In this document: one piece after another, positions 48,473 through 59,996 of the stretch | Numbering within the stretch: position 1 is the stretch's first letter | How the letters are laid out: the number at the start of each line of letters is the position of its first letter | NCBI RefSeq assembly: GCF_040412425.1 | Contig: NC_089781.1 | Span: 51,550,227-51,614,226, forward strand | Origin: Macrobrachium rosenbergii | Lineage: Eukaryota > Arthropoda > Malacostraca > Decapoda > Palaemonidae | DNA: 64,000 bases | Direction: 5' to 3' | The notes under the pieces: generated by a model | What the model saw: only the letters and a program-made list of their open reading frames with translations | Told to the model about the DNA's origin: nothing | Database searches by the model: none | Made by a program: the position numbers and the translations under genes

Positions 48473-49625
48473 ATGGCAACAGACAATTACAGAGCCTTCA
48501 TGGATCTGGGGAAGGAGGCAGGTCTAAAGGGACCAGAACTCACCAAGTGGGTCAAGGAACAGCTGGATGACTTGGTCAAGCAAGAGAAGGAAGAAAGACT
48601 GGAACGACAGAATTATGAAGCTAGACAGAGGAGGTATGAAGAAGAACAGAGGCAGGTGGAAGATGCAAGAGAAGAACGGAGAAGATGGCATGAATGAGCC
48701 CTCAAGGAAAGTGAGCAAGCTCTCAAGACAAGTGAGCTAGCTCTCAGAGAAAAGGAGCTCGACCTGGAGAAGGCTAAAAAAGAAAATGCTGAAGCTATGG
48801 CGATCCAGCAAGCCTCCAACCCCACACCTGCTGCATCAAATGCTTCACTCTCAAGCATTAATTCCCTAGTCCCCAAGTGGACTGAGGAAGAGCCAGAAGC
48901 ATGGTTGGAGAGAGGAGAAAAATTAGAGGTCCTTAGTGCTTACTGAAAATTACAAAAGCTAAAGACCCTGAGGTCCTTAGAAGAGTTACTGAGCACATGG
49001 AGAAGATCACAAAAAGCAAGAAATAACCCTGGAGAAATGTTGACAACAGTTCCGAGGTCTTGCCAAGGAAGTCGTCTGGTCCTGGACAGAATGGGCCTGT
49101 CACAAGACCCAGTCTGGTACCCGCTGGTTCGACTCCCTGTCGTGCACTACCTTCAAGGACTTATTCAATCAGACCATGCTGGAGGATCTTTTCCAATGTG
49201 TGCATGTGACCCTTGTGTATCTCAGTGATAAGCAACCCACCACACCTATGGAAGCCTGCCGTATGGCCAATTCATGGGAAACTTACAACCAGTCCCACAG
49301 CGTGTCTCATCGGCGCATAGTGCCACCTGGATACCTCTCAGACTCGACTCACCTGAAGAACAGACTCCCTAGCAAGTTTACATGCTCCCACTGTAAGAAG
49401 GTGGGGCACACTGAGTCTGATTACCGCTACAAGTTGGGCAACAATAGACAGCCTACTACCAACCACCAAAACTCCTCTCCTTCTACGTCCACTCAATCTT
49501 CTCCCTCAACAGTCACCATAGGGAAATCAGCCCATTCAAAGGGACTCTGCCGAGACTGTAGAACTCCATACTGCTGGATATCCCAGTTGCCCAAAGCATA
49601 TCCTCTAACAAACACGTCAACCTGA
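48473..49625 (+). pseudogene. SCAN-like gag, element J
   Basis: ATG at 48473 starts MATDNYRAFMDLGKEAGLKG, followed by a long Glu/Arg-rich coiled coil that continues in the same frame past a TGA at 48695. SLVPKWTEEEPEAWLER leads to the SCAN-like part, which changes frame several times: ITKAKDPEVLRRV, then TMLEDLFQCVHVTL and PMEACRMANSWE. A zinc knuckle, FTCSHCKKVGHTESDY, follows at about 49378-49425, with Tyr for the last Cys. The arrangement coiled coil, SCAN, knuckle is the same as in elements B, C and F. Composition is more GC-rich than those. Confidence 0.75.
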
Positions 49626-50870
49626 TTAGTACCATGACCTTCGTGGCCATGCCATCAGATATGTCTCACCCCGAGTGGGTCTGGACTCAGTCTGTCCCAG
49701 TGGCACCCCTGGATGGCTCTAGCTTACCAGTGATCCTGCTGGCTACTATGGTAGACGCTGTCTCAGATATTAGCCTGATTGACCGGGCCCAAGTGCCAGC
49801 CAGTGCCACTGTTGACAAAAAGACCAGGTGGACAATGACTTGGATAGAGGAGCAAACCAAGACCAATCCCGCAGTCAAACTTCAAGTAACCAGCCCTTGG
49901 GGCACGCAACCTCACCGCCTTGGTGTGTGAATAAAATCAGGCATGGAGTGGGGTTCCTGTTGGGATGAGACCTCCTTTGGGGATGTCCTTCCCCAATGCC
50001 ACTCTGTTGCCTAGCTACCTCCACCAGGGAGGCCTTAACTCCAAAACCACCTGACCGGAACACTGCCACCGTGACAGGCATGCCACAGTCAACCCTACCT
50101 TCCGCTCATCAAGGTGTTCGATGGAAGGGGCACTCTCCATGCAACTTCAGGTCAAGTCCTCAATCATCACAAAAGGATGGACACCAAAAGCTTCCTCCCT
50201 CACCGCGAAGGGAAATCACCAAGTACCGCTGCAAGACCTGTAATGTAACAGGGTACTCTGCGAATTGGGCAAGGTGTCCTAGCAAGCAAAATGCAGCGGA
50301 AACCCCACCCAGAACCATTTCAAGAGGCTCTGCCCTCCACCTAAGACAGGAATCTCTGTCTCCCACTACCTCAGGTACACCGAGGGGTTTTGCACCCCCA
50401 GGTCCCTCATCAGCCACGCCTGACACCAATTCTCTGCCAGTGCCACTTGAGAGCCCTAAGCAGTGCCAAGCTCCATCTATTTCTCAGACGTTGCACCTCC
50501 ACTAACCTTAATCTCTGTGCCTGGCCCCGAGTTAGTGCAAGTGCCAGATCCAATTCATGTCATGGATCCTCCTATGGGAGATCCTCCAACCCGCACTGAA
50601 CTGATCATTGCAAATTGTGAGCCTCCAACCCCCAACGTTTCTTCTTCTCAATCACTTTCATCTGCTGAGGATGAGCCTCTGGTAGACTTAACCGTAAAAT
50701 CTACTCTGGTCGACCAGGAACTGTCCGGCTGGGATACAGACACTGGTTCTACCCTTACTATGGTTGTTGCAGCAGCTGAAGTAGGGAGCTTCCCCGTAGC
50801 TCCTCGGGCTACCTCTGGTCCTGCTCCTGACGGCACTTCTGGCATTTCCCCAGAGTTGGTGCCCTTGTAA
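49626..50870 (+). pseudogene. Protease-like and Pro/Ser-rich region, element J
   Basis: The frame 49634-49930 resembles a retropepsin, but the active site reads VDAVSDISLIDRAQVP, with DAV where DTG is expected. Further on, 49996-50505 contains YRCKTCNVTGYSANWARC, a knuckle-like cysteine pattern, and 50463-50870 is Pro/Ser/Asp-rich. No integrase or RT follows. The piece may be a 3'-truncated Gmr1-like element; a co-opted gag-like gene is possible but not supported by an intact frame. Confidence 0.5.
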
Positions 50871-52929
50871 CCTCCTAGAAATGGCGTAGCCAGGCCTTGG
50901 AGACATCCGAAGAAGAAGATCCAATTAACCAATAAGAGCCACAAGCTCTCCTTGGCACTTGTGTCTCACTGGCATAGTGCCGTTTCCATCTCAGATTGAT
51001 CCTGGCACCTACCCAGAAGAGGTAGCATGCATGATCTCTGCTCAAGTAGACCAACATCTAACACCCTAGGCAGTCTTTTAGTACTAAACTTGTTAAGAAC
51101 CTTGTGATAAAACTATCCAATACTCAAGCTGGTACACCCTTGACCCCTTACCATAATTAACCTTTCAGGTTGCTCATGTCCAAAATTATTGCATGTTATT
51201 CCGTAAAATATTGCATAACCATAATTAATTGCATTTAGTTAGGTCAGTGTTATTTAATTTAGTGCCAGGGCCATAGGATAGCAGACCATGTCAACAAGAA
51301 ACATTTACCATGTACCCGTTGCCTAGGAGTAGAGTTCCCTTGTCATCAGAGACAGCCAGTAGAATTCTGTAGATACCTTTGCATAGGCATTAGGCTCTGC
51401 TGTAGTAAGTAAATTAGCAAAACTAGTGTCCCCTCCTAACCGTTAGGTAGGTCCTTTTAACTAGCTGCAGTGCAAAGGCACAACTCATTTAGGGAAGCTA
51501 ACTGCCTAGTCGAGACAAATAACTTACTTAGCCAAGGACTTCATGCCTGAATGGGAGCTTTCACATATTTCTTCCATTCGTCCCTTCAGCCCGTTAGCTA
51601 GGAAATCAAATTTAATGACAGCTGGACGAGAATCCATTAAAGGGGGTTGAACTTATGTAGGCCTAACCCATCCCCCCCCCCAATATCACCTGATTTGGAG
51701 GAAAACATACTGACCTCTTAGCCCCAGCATCACACAATGTTTGGGGGGTTAGAAAGCCATTAGGGACAAAAAGACCAGTTAGGGCCATAAGTGGGCTGCT
51801 ATGCTGACCCTTAAGAACCTTAGCTATAAGACCCATTTCTATTTGAACTATTAGCTGGCTATTGATTGCTTTTCTGATCGACTGATGTCCCATGCCCAAC
51901 CCAAAAAATCGAATGAAATGCCCCACGACCTAGCCGCTCACATACACTCCGTCACAGAACACAAACGCATCAAGTCGGTAATGCCCTTCCTATTCAAGTT
52001 GACACGGATCACGAGACTCCTGCGGCCGAAATTCGTCTTTTGCAAGCGAGCTCCATGCACAGATGAAATAAGGTACGTCTTGAAATTGCAACCTAATGCC
52101 AGTTCTGTCTCTTTTCGTGAATTTCTCTCCATTTTCAGTACTTCCAACTTTTCATTCTCCTAAACAAAGCCCCCTTTGTTCAATCAGCCTTAGCAAACCC
52201 ATTTGCCACACATGACTTGTCCCAAGCTCAAATTAAATTAGTTCAGTGATAATGATTAGAGCATTCCCACCATATTGTTACCATGTGCTAATTAAATCTA
52301 ATTGATCAATTCCTCCATCGTGCATGAGTAATTTCATATGTGAGAAAATCATTTGAGTTGAATGCTGACCTGGGATTCTCTTCCAGAATCCTGTTATCTA
52401 GCTCTTCGAGTGGTCTCCCCATGCTTTGTGAACTAAAATAGTATTAGACTTTTAATTGCCATCCTGCCACATGCAAGAGTCTTCTGATTACACTGTCCAG
52501 GGGCACTAGACACAGTTTCCCCCTTAATGATCCAGTTGCGGTAACCACCAAAAATCGTTTAACAAGTCAGCAGTAAAATCAATAGCATGTCGAACTATTT
52601 CAGGGCTGTAGCTTTTTCAGATTCAGTGATTTGCTACGCATTGTCTAGCTTTTATTGCACACCGTATAGGCTTGCTTGCTGCTCAGTCAGCCCTTTCATA
52701 TTAATTTCCAGCTTGCTTCATTTGTAAATAAATTCAGTTTAAAGCATTTACTGGTTATAATTTACCAAGGCAACCTTCACTTCTCTGTTTACTTAGTTGT
52801 GATATCAAGGTAAGTGAGTTTATTCATTACATTTATCGCTTACATTCTAAGCACTGTGTGTTGGCCTTTAAGCAGTTAATTAAAAAAAATCCATTTTCAT
52901 TCTTCCAACCAGCCTCAAAATGTAACAAC
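50871..52929. other. Unassigned 2 kb stretch
   Basis: No convincing coding frame, splice structure or repeat was found on either strand. It has a C-run at 51671-51680 and an AATAAA near 52727. It could include the LTR of element J or unrelated intergenic DNA. Confidence 0.35.
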
Positions 52930-52930
52930 A

Positions 52931-53257
<327 letters not shown>

Positions 53258-53258
53258 T

Positions 53259-53862
53259 TGTGATATTCTGGCCAGCTTACAATTTGCTGACAAATACCAA
53301 ACCACCTGTTGTATTGATCTTCGCCTGTTAACTATCAATACGGTAGTTAAGTTGCCGCCTCACGACATTCCACTCAGCCTGTGATTGGCTGAGGCCCCTC
53401 GTCACCTCCAAACCAGAGGTTCTGTGGATCCTTAACATGTGCCTTATCGTTTGCTCTGTCCTCACTGCAATCAGACGAAGGGTCCATTTCTCACCTTGAG
53501 TATATTGTTTTTATATTATACATTTATATTAAGTGGTGGATTTATTTATGATTTTTTCATGTAATACTTCATTAGATGAGATTTACTTATCTTCTTACCT
53601 TAATTGCTATTTGTTGTCTTCTTATTTAAATTAGGTATAAGTTTAGATATTAAGTTTCTATATTATTAGGATTGATTAGTACATTTTTTCATTCCCATTA
53701 TACATAAATTGCTTATATATAATAAACCTTGCTCTATGTTGACAGGTCTTTTGTTACTTCTCTCCCTTATTACTGGATTTTGAGTATTTTTCTGTTGCAC
53801 ATTTTTGGGACTTCCCTTAATTTTAAGACACCTGGTCACATCAGTAACTAGGAATTGTAACA
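53259..53862 (+). repeat. 5' LTR of element F (predicted)
   Basis: Begins TGTGATATTCTGG two or three bases after the TA tract and ends GGAATTGTAACA, about 604 bases. TTTAGGGGCCTGTCCTGG follows and would be the primer binding site, though the tRNA is unidentified. With no 3' LTR in the window, the ends rest on TG...CA and on position. Confidence 0.6.
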
Positions 53863-54360
53863 TTTAGGGGCCTGTCCTGGATATGTAACTGTGCACCATA
53901 TGTAAGTATATTTGTTTTTCATTCTTGGTATCGTAACATAGGTGTTAGTTACTTGCTTACATTCTTGGGATCCTTACTCCTTAGGTCATCAAAACTTAAT
54001 CTCTTGACATATACAGAACTCGGATGACCATTCATTACACATAAGTCACACTGACTTCTTAGAATTCTTATTTCAAGAATCTTTAACGAATCTTGACTAG
54101 ACTCTTTAACTTAATTTTTCGGGTGTTGTGGTAGTTCGCATATGTGCTCGTATCTTTAAAGGTAGTAAGCCTACACTTAGACTCTTTAAAGTGAATTTAC
54201 CTGAATCTTATACTGACTCTTATTCTCGCTGAACCTTATGCTACCACAATTACATTCATTGCTCGTGTACATACACATTGTGTTTTATCTACATGTTGCC
54301 ACCTTAACTTGCAACCAACACTCAAAACTTTCAGAGGAATTTCCTGTTGTAAATATCACA

Positions 54361-54960
54361 ATGAGTGAATTTGATGTTCATGGCTTCTGCGCTGCCCCTG
54401 ATGTTGCAAACTTGAGTAAATTCACCCTCACAAGAGATGAATGGAAGTTTATACTCATGTACTTTAAGATTCCTTTCAAATCTTCCATGACACTACATGA
54501 ATTAAAGACTACTGCTATACAAAGTATGAAAGAACAGGAGATATTACCTGAATCTGAGGAACCCTTACAAGACAAGGAACATGATAGACACTCATTATCC
54601 AGTGCTGAAGGTCTCATTGATACACTTTATGACCGCAAATTATCACTATTAGCAGATGCCCCTCTAGAGATAAAGAATAGTGCTGAAATAGAGCTACTGC
54701 AAATTACAAATAGATAAAGAGTTGAAATTAGCACAAATACAGGCAGAAGAATAGAAGTTAGAAATGGAAAAAGAAAGAGAAAGAGAACAAATATAGGTAG
54801 AAGAAAGGAAGCTAGAAATAGAAAAAGAGAGAGAGGACAAATACAGAACAAATACTAACAGAAGAAAGGAAGATAGAAATAGAAAAAGAAAGAGAACAAA
54901 TAAAGGTAGAAGCAAGGAAGCTAGAAATAGAAAGAGAAATTAAGTTAGCAGAACTAGAAA
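54361..54960 (+). pseudogene. Gag N-terminus and coiled coil, element F
   Basis: ATG 54361 begins MSEFDVHGFCAAPDVANLSK and the frame stays open to 54717; the open stretch before it, from 54238, has no support as coding. The sequence is like the family C gag start (xxxxFxAAPxxxxLS). From 54720 the frame changes repeatedly through a Lys/Glu-rich coiled-coil region (EKEREREQI-like repeats) up to about 54960. Structural gag segment. Confidence 0.72.
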
Positions 54961-55059
54961 CTCAAAGACGTTCAGAAAGCAAGGTAACTCCAGATTCTAA
55001 ATTTAACCTAGCACGACAAACTCGACTAGTTCCCCAATTTAGTGAGATGACCCTGAAAG

Positions 55060-55850
55060 CTTTTTTAGGAACTTTGTAAAGACACCTACTCAGTTAGAAT
55101 GGCCAAAAAGGTCATGGACATGGTTAGTTAGCACCAACTTGAAAGGCAAAGCATCAATAATATATTCCACCCTCTTATTAGAAGCCTGCCAGAACTATGG
55201 CTTTGTAAAGACTTCTATTTTTAATACTTACACTATTACACGTGAAGGCTACCAACAAAACTTTCGTTACTTATGTAAGACTCCATCTCAGACTTATGTT
55301 GAATTTGCTCCCAAAAAGTCCAGATATTTTCAGAAATTGTTGCCATGCAGTAGTCACAATTTTTGATGAATTAGAGAATTCGATTGTGTATGAAGAGTTC
55401 AAAAGGAAAATACCTCTGAATGTTAAGTTACACCTGGAAGACAGAGGTAGAACTCAATTAATAGAGGCTGTGAAATGTGTTGATATGTATTCCTTAGTAA
55501 ATAAAGGCAATCCTAAGTCTGAAAAAGAGACAACTTTTGTAAAATCTGCCTCATCTGCAGCTTCAGAAACTCAGGAAGAGAACAGCAGTACAGAAAAATC
55601 CAAAACTAACGTAATCTGTTGTTTTTGTAAGAAATCTGGTCATCATATTACAGAATGCTGGAGTCCGTACTGCAAACACTCGAAATATTACGATCTTAGC
55701 AAAGCTTCCAAACATCAAGGTAAAGTTAAATCTCAGTTTCCATCTAATAAGCCCGTATCTAGTGTAGCAACTGGCTCCTCATCTGTTTCAAAGAATCTAA
55801 AGACTGGCACAGTAACTGTAAATGATATAGAGTATCTCCTATCAATATTC
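55060..55850 (+). pseudogene. Gag SCAN-like region and zinc knuckle, element F
   Basis: The frames 55139-55366 and 55242-55934 together give NTYTITREGYQQNFRYLCK, then TYVEFAPKKSRYF, then ELENSIVYEEFKRKIPLNV and HLEDRGRTQLIEAV, a SCAN-like region with the same order as in element B. The knuckle CCFCKKSGHHITECW (about 55618-55662) fits CX2CX4HX4C with all four ligands present. The frame leaves the pol frame at about 55845. Confidence 0.8.
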
Positions 55851-56353
55851 TTCGAGACACAGGAACTGCTCAGAGTGTTATGTTCTCTACAGTTATCCAT
55901 AACATGTCAGAGTCCTATTTTAAGGGCAAAGTAATAATCAGAGATCTCTCCTCAGTTTCTACAATCCCTCTAGCTGAATTATACCTAAAGTATCCACTTG
56001 TCTCTAGTCAAGTAAAAGTAGGAATAATACATGATCTGCCTGTCCCTGGAATTAACTTTTTACTAGGAAATGATCTTGCTGGCAAACTTATAGTGCCTAA
56101 CCCTACTGTAACAATAGAAGCATCTCAACCTGAGCTCTTCCCTGTCTGTGTAACAACTAGATCAAAGACTCATCAGACTTTAGCTAAATCCTTACCCATA
56201 CCTAGTCTTCCAAAAATAATGTCAAAGGATTCTCATATCACAGCAAAGAAATCTGATCCTACATTAATACAATGTTGGAAAGAGGTAGCTTCGCACATTA
56301 ATGAGGTTAAGGAAAGACCAGGGTTTTATCAACATGACAACATACTTATTTGA
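55835..56353 (+). pseudogene. Aspartic protease, element F
   Basis: The retropepsin site PINILRDTGTAQSVMF lies at about 55843-55885, in the frame one base back from gag. This frame is then open from 55880 to 56353, with INFLLGNDLAGKL as the second conserved block (about 56050). The C-terminal part is a linker (TRSKTHQTLAKS). Gag and protease in different frames suggests either a frameshift site or a chance indel; no obvious slippery heptamer was seen. Confidence 0.78.
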
Positions 56354-56399
56354 GACTATTTAGACCTAGCCACCTTTCTCAAGAACATGATTGGGTGGA

Positions 56400-56945
56400 C
56401 AAATATTAGATAGTGGTTCCATCCTCGTTTAGAAATGAAATTATTTCCTTGGCACACGATATTCTCATTGGACATCTAGGTATTAAGAAAACCTGTCAAA
56501 AGCTTCAACCTCACTAATTTTGGCCAGAAATGAGAATGAGTGTAGCAGAGTACATAAATTCCTGTCATATTTGCAAAGTTGTAGGGAAACCCAACCAACC
56601 TATGCCTCCTGCTCCCCTCACCCCTATCCCTGTATTAGAAGAGCCTTTTGAGAAAGTTCTAATAGATTGTGTTTGTCCTCTACCTCCCACTTGTAAGGGC
56701 AATAAATATCTCCCACTTGTAAGGGCAATAAATGCATCTTCATTATCATGTACACCTCCACCAGTTTCCCAATAGCTATCCCTCTTAAGAATATTTCTGC
56801 TGAAAACATAGTTACTAACTTGCTGCATATATTCTCACATTTTGGTATTGTAAAGACGTCAGACGTCTCCTCCTTTCTCATCAATTACGATCATGTATCG
56901 CACCTATCAACACAGCAAGAATCTTATGTATATATTTGTATATAG
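56400..56945 (+). pseudogene. Integrase N-terminal part, element F
   Basis: The zinc region reads LAHDILIGHLGIKKTCQKL, then a stop, then FWPEMRMSVAEYINSCHICKV. The first catalytic Asp is in KVLIDCVCPLPPTCKGNKY (about 56660). A 25-base unit (ctcccacttgtaagggcaataaat) is directly repeated at 56686-56735 and shifts the frame. FPIAIPLKNISAENIV follows at about 56765-56820. The sequence then degrades and ends near 56945 before the second Asp and the Glu. Confidence 0.8.
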
Positions 56946-56999
56946 AATTTCCTGGCCTTTTCGCCAATATATATTTTATCACTGTGTGTATATTATGTC

Positions 57000-57172
57000 T
57001 CTTATTATTGCTATTTGATTGACTGCTAACAAACACAAATTGCTCTCATTCAGTGTCCGGGTCACGGCAATCGAAGTTCAGGCACTTCATTTCCGTCCGC
57101 ATGCTGCTATATACACCTGTGCCGAGGTAAATAAATTAGTCAGCATCCAGTTCAGTCTCTTTGACTCACAAC
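57000..57172 (+). repeat. LTR end and primer binding site, element H
   Basis: The LTR end is placed at GACTCACA (57170); TGGTGACCCCGGAGTGACGG at 57173-57192 is the primer binding site, of the same type as in element I. A polyadenylation-like AATAAA is at about 57130. The 5' border of the LTR is not determined. Confidence 0.6.
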
Positions 57173-57513
57173 TGGTGACCCCGGAGTGACGGTAAACACG
57201 GCGGTTTTGGCTTCGCCATTAATGGACTTACTATGGCCACTTTACCTTCTGAGAGCCCTTAATGGAACCATATGGCGACAAAGCTCCTTCCTCGGAGAAC
57301 ACCCACGCCGCTAATGGACTAATTATGGCGTACCTCCTTCAGGTACGTTCTGGCATTCCTGAAAAGTTTGGCCCTGCCATTTACGATTCACATCGACCAT
57401 ATTCATAAATCATTAATGGAACGACACAGCATATAGTTTTGACTTCTGATGAGCCCCAAACACCATTAACAGACTGAATACGGCACTTATTTTGCATTTT
57501 GGTGTGAGGCAAA

Positions 57514-57918
57514 ATGTCAGAAACTGAGGTAGAAAGTCATTCCAAGGATGCACAGATCCTCTCCATCCCCCTCTTGCCTTCAAAGGCAGTAATAAGCCAG
57601 GCGATAAAACTCCCACAGTTCTCGCGGCAAAATATGGCATCCTGGTTCCTGCGGGCAGGTGTCCATTTCTGGGTAGCAAAAATCACAGACGAGGAATCCA
57701 AAGTGGACGTCACCCTGACAATGCTGCCGGAGGAGGTCTTCAACAAAAGCACCCCATGGTTGGACTCGCAGCCGGGCAAAGTCAAGTACAGAGACCTGCG
57801 AGAGAAACTCATCAACACATACTCCATGCCCATCCCAGAGAGAGCCCAACGCGCCCTCGACCTGATGACCCAGCCCCTTGGGGATGCATCACCCAGGGAC
57901 GCCTGGGACAAACTATGA
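57514..57918 (+). CDS. Gag N-terminal part, Gypsy element H
   Basis: Starts at ATG 57514, about 340 bases after the primer binding site. Of 134 residues, the segment AIKLPQFSRQNMASWFLRAGVHFWV followed by KVDVTLTMLPEEVFNK is the conserved N-terminal gag domain found in many metazoan Gypsy elements (the DUF7041-type). The frame ends in TGA where the usual continuation (KLWGLL) suggests a Trp codon, and it continues a further 20 residues in frame. After about 58000 the sequence changes to an LTR of family G, so the rest of the element is missing. Confidence 0.78.
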   Translation: MSETEVESHSKDAQILSIPLLPSKAVISQAIKLPQFSRQNMASWFLRAGVHFWVAKITDEESKVDVTLTMLPEEVFNKSTPWLDSQPGKVKYRDLREKLINTYSMPIPERAQRALDLMTQPLGDASPRDAWDKL

Positions 57919-58003
57919 GGTCTCCTGATGCTGCTGGCGTATGGACGGAGGAGGGAGATCAGCTTGTTGCAGAAAATATTTAAGGTCCCCATTCAATGGG
58001 TTC

Positions 58004-58327
58004 TCTATGATGAACATCCCATTTTCTGCGGTGCCTTCACAGGCGACCTAAGGTCACACGTACACAGTCTTATTATCATTATTGTGAATTGTATATTTAT
58101 TACCTGTTCATTTGCCCTTGCACCACTTATATGTGTCAGAGTATTTTTATGTCCAACCAGCTATTGTTAATCATTATGTTTTCTGTATGTATCTGTCGTG
58201 TTTTGTGTAGAGAAATAGTTTGACCTCAGGCCACTCGTAAATTTTTGTACTCGCGGTCTCTGTGTATACGCAGACGTCTGCACGCCGCTTTATAAGCGGG
58301 TCGCTTTATCAATAAAGCAGCAGTACA
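58004..58327 (+). repeat. LTR fragment, family G
   Basis: Matches the minus-strand LTR at 45719-46085 from TGAACATCCCATTTTC to AATAAAGCAGCAGTAC. It stops there and is joined to the inside of element E, with no target duplication visible. Confidence 0.8.
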
Positions 58328-58410
58328 AAATACAACAAGGAAATGATGCAGAAATCAGACAGATAATAGGACAGTCAATAACAAATGAAACTTTAAAACC
58401 TGATTTTGTA

Positions 58411-58780
58411 TTGATAAATGGTTTGTTGTATAAAAGGCCAACAGAGAAGAATGGTTATTCTCGTCTATACATCCCAAAAACACTAATCAGAGAAATTTTA
58501 GAACTAACCCACTCATATAAGTTAGCAGGACATCCAGGAATTAAAAAGACAAGTAGAATCATAGCCAGAAATTATTTTTGGCCACATTGTAGTGAAGATG
58601 CCAAGAACTTTGTACAAATCTGTGTAGTTTGTAATAGAAATAAGGGTAACGTAAATCCAAAGGCTCCATTTGAAAAATATCCATCGGAATTAAATCCGTT
58701 CCAGGTCGTTTCCATGGATTTTCTTAGGTCCATTTCCTACCACTATTAGAAGGAATAAACAGATACTAGTCTTTCTAGAC
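58411..58780 (+). pseudogene. Integrase, first part, element E
   Basis: Reads LINGLLYKRPTEKNG, then the zinc domain HSYKLAGHPGIKKTSRIIA, FWPHCSEDAKNF and CVVCNRNKG, with all four ligands. The first catalytic Asp is in VVSMDFL (about 58712). A one-base change shortly after shifts the frame, and at 58781 the MITE interrupts the reading at VFLD. Confidence 0.87.
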
Positions 58781-59068
58781 CAGGGGTTCCCAAACTGGGG
58801 GTCATGAGCCCTTTTCTGGGGGTTATGGAGGGTCTAACAACCGTATGCACTACATTCAGCTTGCCGGAACGGGGCTAAACTTCTCAGTCAGTCACGGAGC
58901 TGGCTCGAGTGCATGTGCAAACCAGTAGTGCATTGTAGGTACTATATATACAGTATATCTGTGCCATTTAAAATTAGTACGATTTTAGAAGGCTTATACA
59001 TGTGGGGGTCATGACAGGTTTGGTACTGCTGTAAGGGGTCACGTACTAAAAAAGTTTGGGAAACACTG
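58781..59068. mobile_element. hAT-like MITE
   Basis: A 288-base unit with terminal inverted repeats CAGGGGTTCCCAAACT and, from the other end, CAGTGTTTCCCAAACT. It is flanked by a perfect 8-base duplication, TTCTAGAC (58773-58780 and 59069-59076). Eight-base target duplications and CAGGGGTTCCCAA ends are typical for hAT transposons. It contains no transposase. Removing it rejoins the integrase frame (FLD and DYLTRYVEIV), as in element D. Confidence 0.9.
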
Positions 59069-59800
59069 TTCTAGACTATCTAACCAGATATGTAGAAATT
59101 GTACCAGTAAGAAATAGAGATGCAATTACAGTAGCAGAAGGTCTTAAATCTAGAATTATCACGAGACATTCATGTCCGCAAGTTCTTCTTTCTGATAACG
59201 CGGCTGAATTTACCAGTGAGCTTTTAAGAAAATTATGTGAATTTTACGAGATAAATAAATGTCAAATAACAGCATATAAACCAAAGTTCAAATGGAGCAG
59301 TAGAAAGAACAAATCGTAAAATAAAGGATATCCTGAAAACTTTAGTTAAACCTAATACAGAAGACTGGGATTTAGCTTTGGAAGACGTACAGTTTACTAT
59401 AAACAATACTGTAAATGAGATAACAGGAGAATCACCACACTACTTATTGTATGGATATCAGAAAAGATTACCTAATACCTTACTAGATGATGCAACACCA
59501 CTCCGACATACTTATAATTATGATGACTATATTGCATGGAAAACTAGATGCACTTATGAAACGATCAAACAAACGAGGAATAGACTTAATGAATATCATA
59601 AAATTCATGCCAAGTACTATGATAAAAATATGTTCAAAATCATATTCCAGAAGGTCCTGATGTAAAGGTTTCTCCTAAATTTCATGGTCCTTATAGAGTA
59701 TTAGAAGTGTTGAAATTAAATAAGTTTAGAATTATTAACGAGAATGATCTAAAGGAAAGGGTAGTTCATTGGAATCATGTGAAGGTAATAAAATCAGACG
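59069..59800 (+). pseudogene. Integrase, second part, element E
   Basis: After the MITE: DYLTRYVEIVPVRNRD, the second catalytic Asp in LLSDNAAEFTSELL (about 59198), then the Glu region NGAVER, which is out of frame at about 59285-59305 because of an extra base. The C-terminal part at 59378-59665 (VQFTINNTVNEITGESPHY) and FHGPYRVLEVLKL, the GPY motif, at about 59680-59710 complete the protein. Sense codons here stand where element D has TGA stops. Confidence 0.86.
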
Positions 59801-59996
59801 CTTGGTCCACTAAAAAGTTAGAGGATGTATTGAAGGAGAATAAGGAAGAACAAATAAACAAAAGATATGAGTTAAGAAAAAGATAAGTTTATGTAAAGTG
59901 TTGAACTGAAATATCATATATAAAATGTATTTATAGAAACTAAAATACCTCATGTATACAGAATATCTGATAAGGCTTATTCTTACAGATACAAAC

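Larger units (their letters stand above)
53259..56945 (+). mobile_element. Gmr1-like Gypsy element F, 3'-truncated
   Basis: A 5' LTR that starts at a (TA)n tract, then gag with coiled coil, SCAN-like region and an intact zinc knuckle, then protease and the first part of integrase. The sequence breaks off inside integrase at about 56945. Protease is directly followed by integrase, as in elements B and C. RT and the 3' LTR are absent. Confidence 0.82.

Noticed and set aside
49996..50505. Protein with two cysteine pairs as an independent zinc-finger gene
   Set aside because: The spacing is poor, it lies in line with the gag and protease remnants of element J, and no start or intron structure supports a separate gene.
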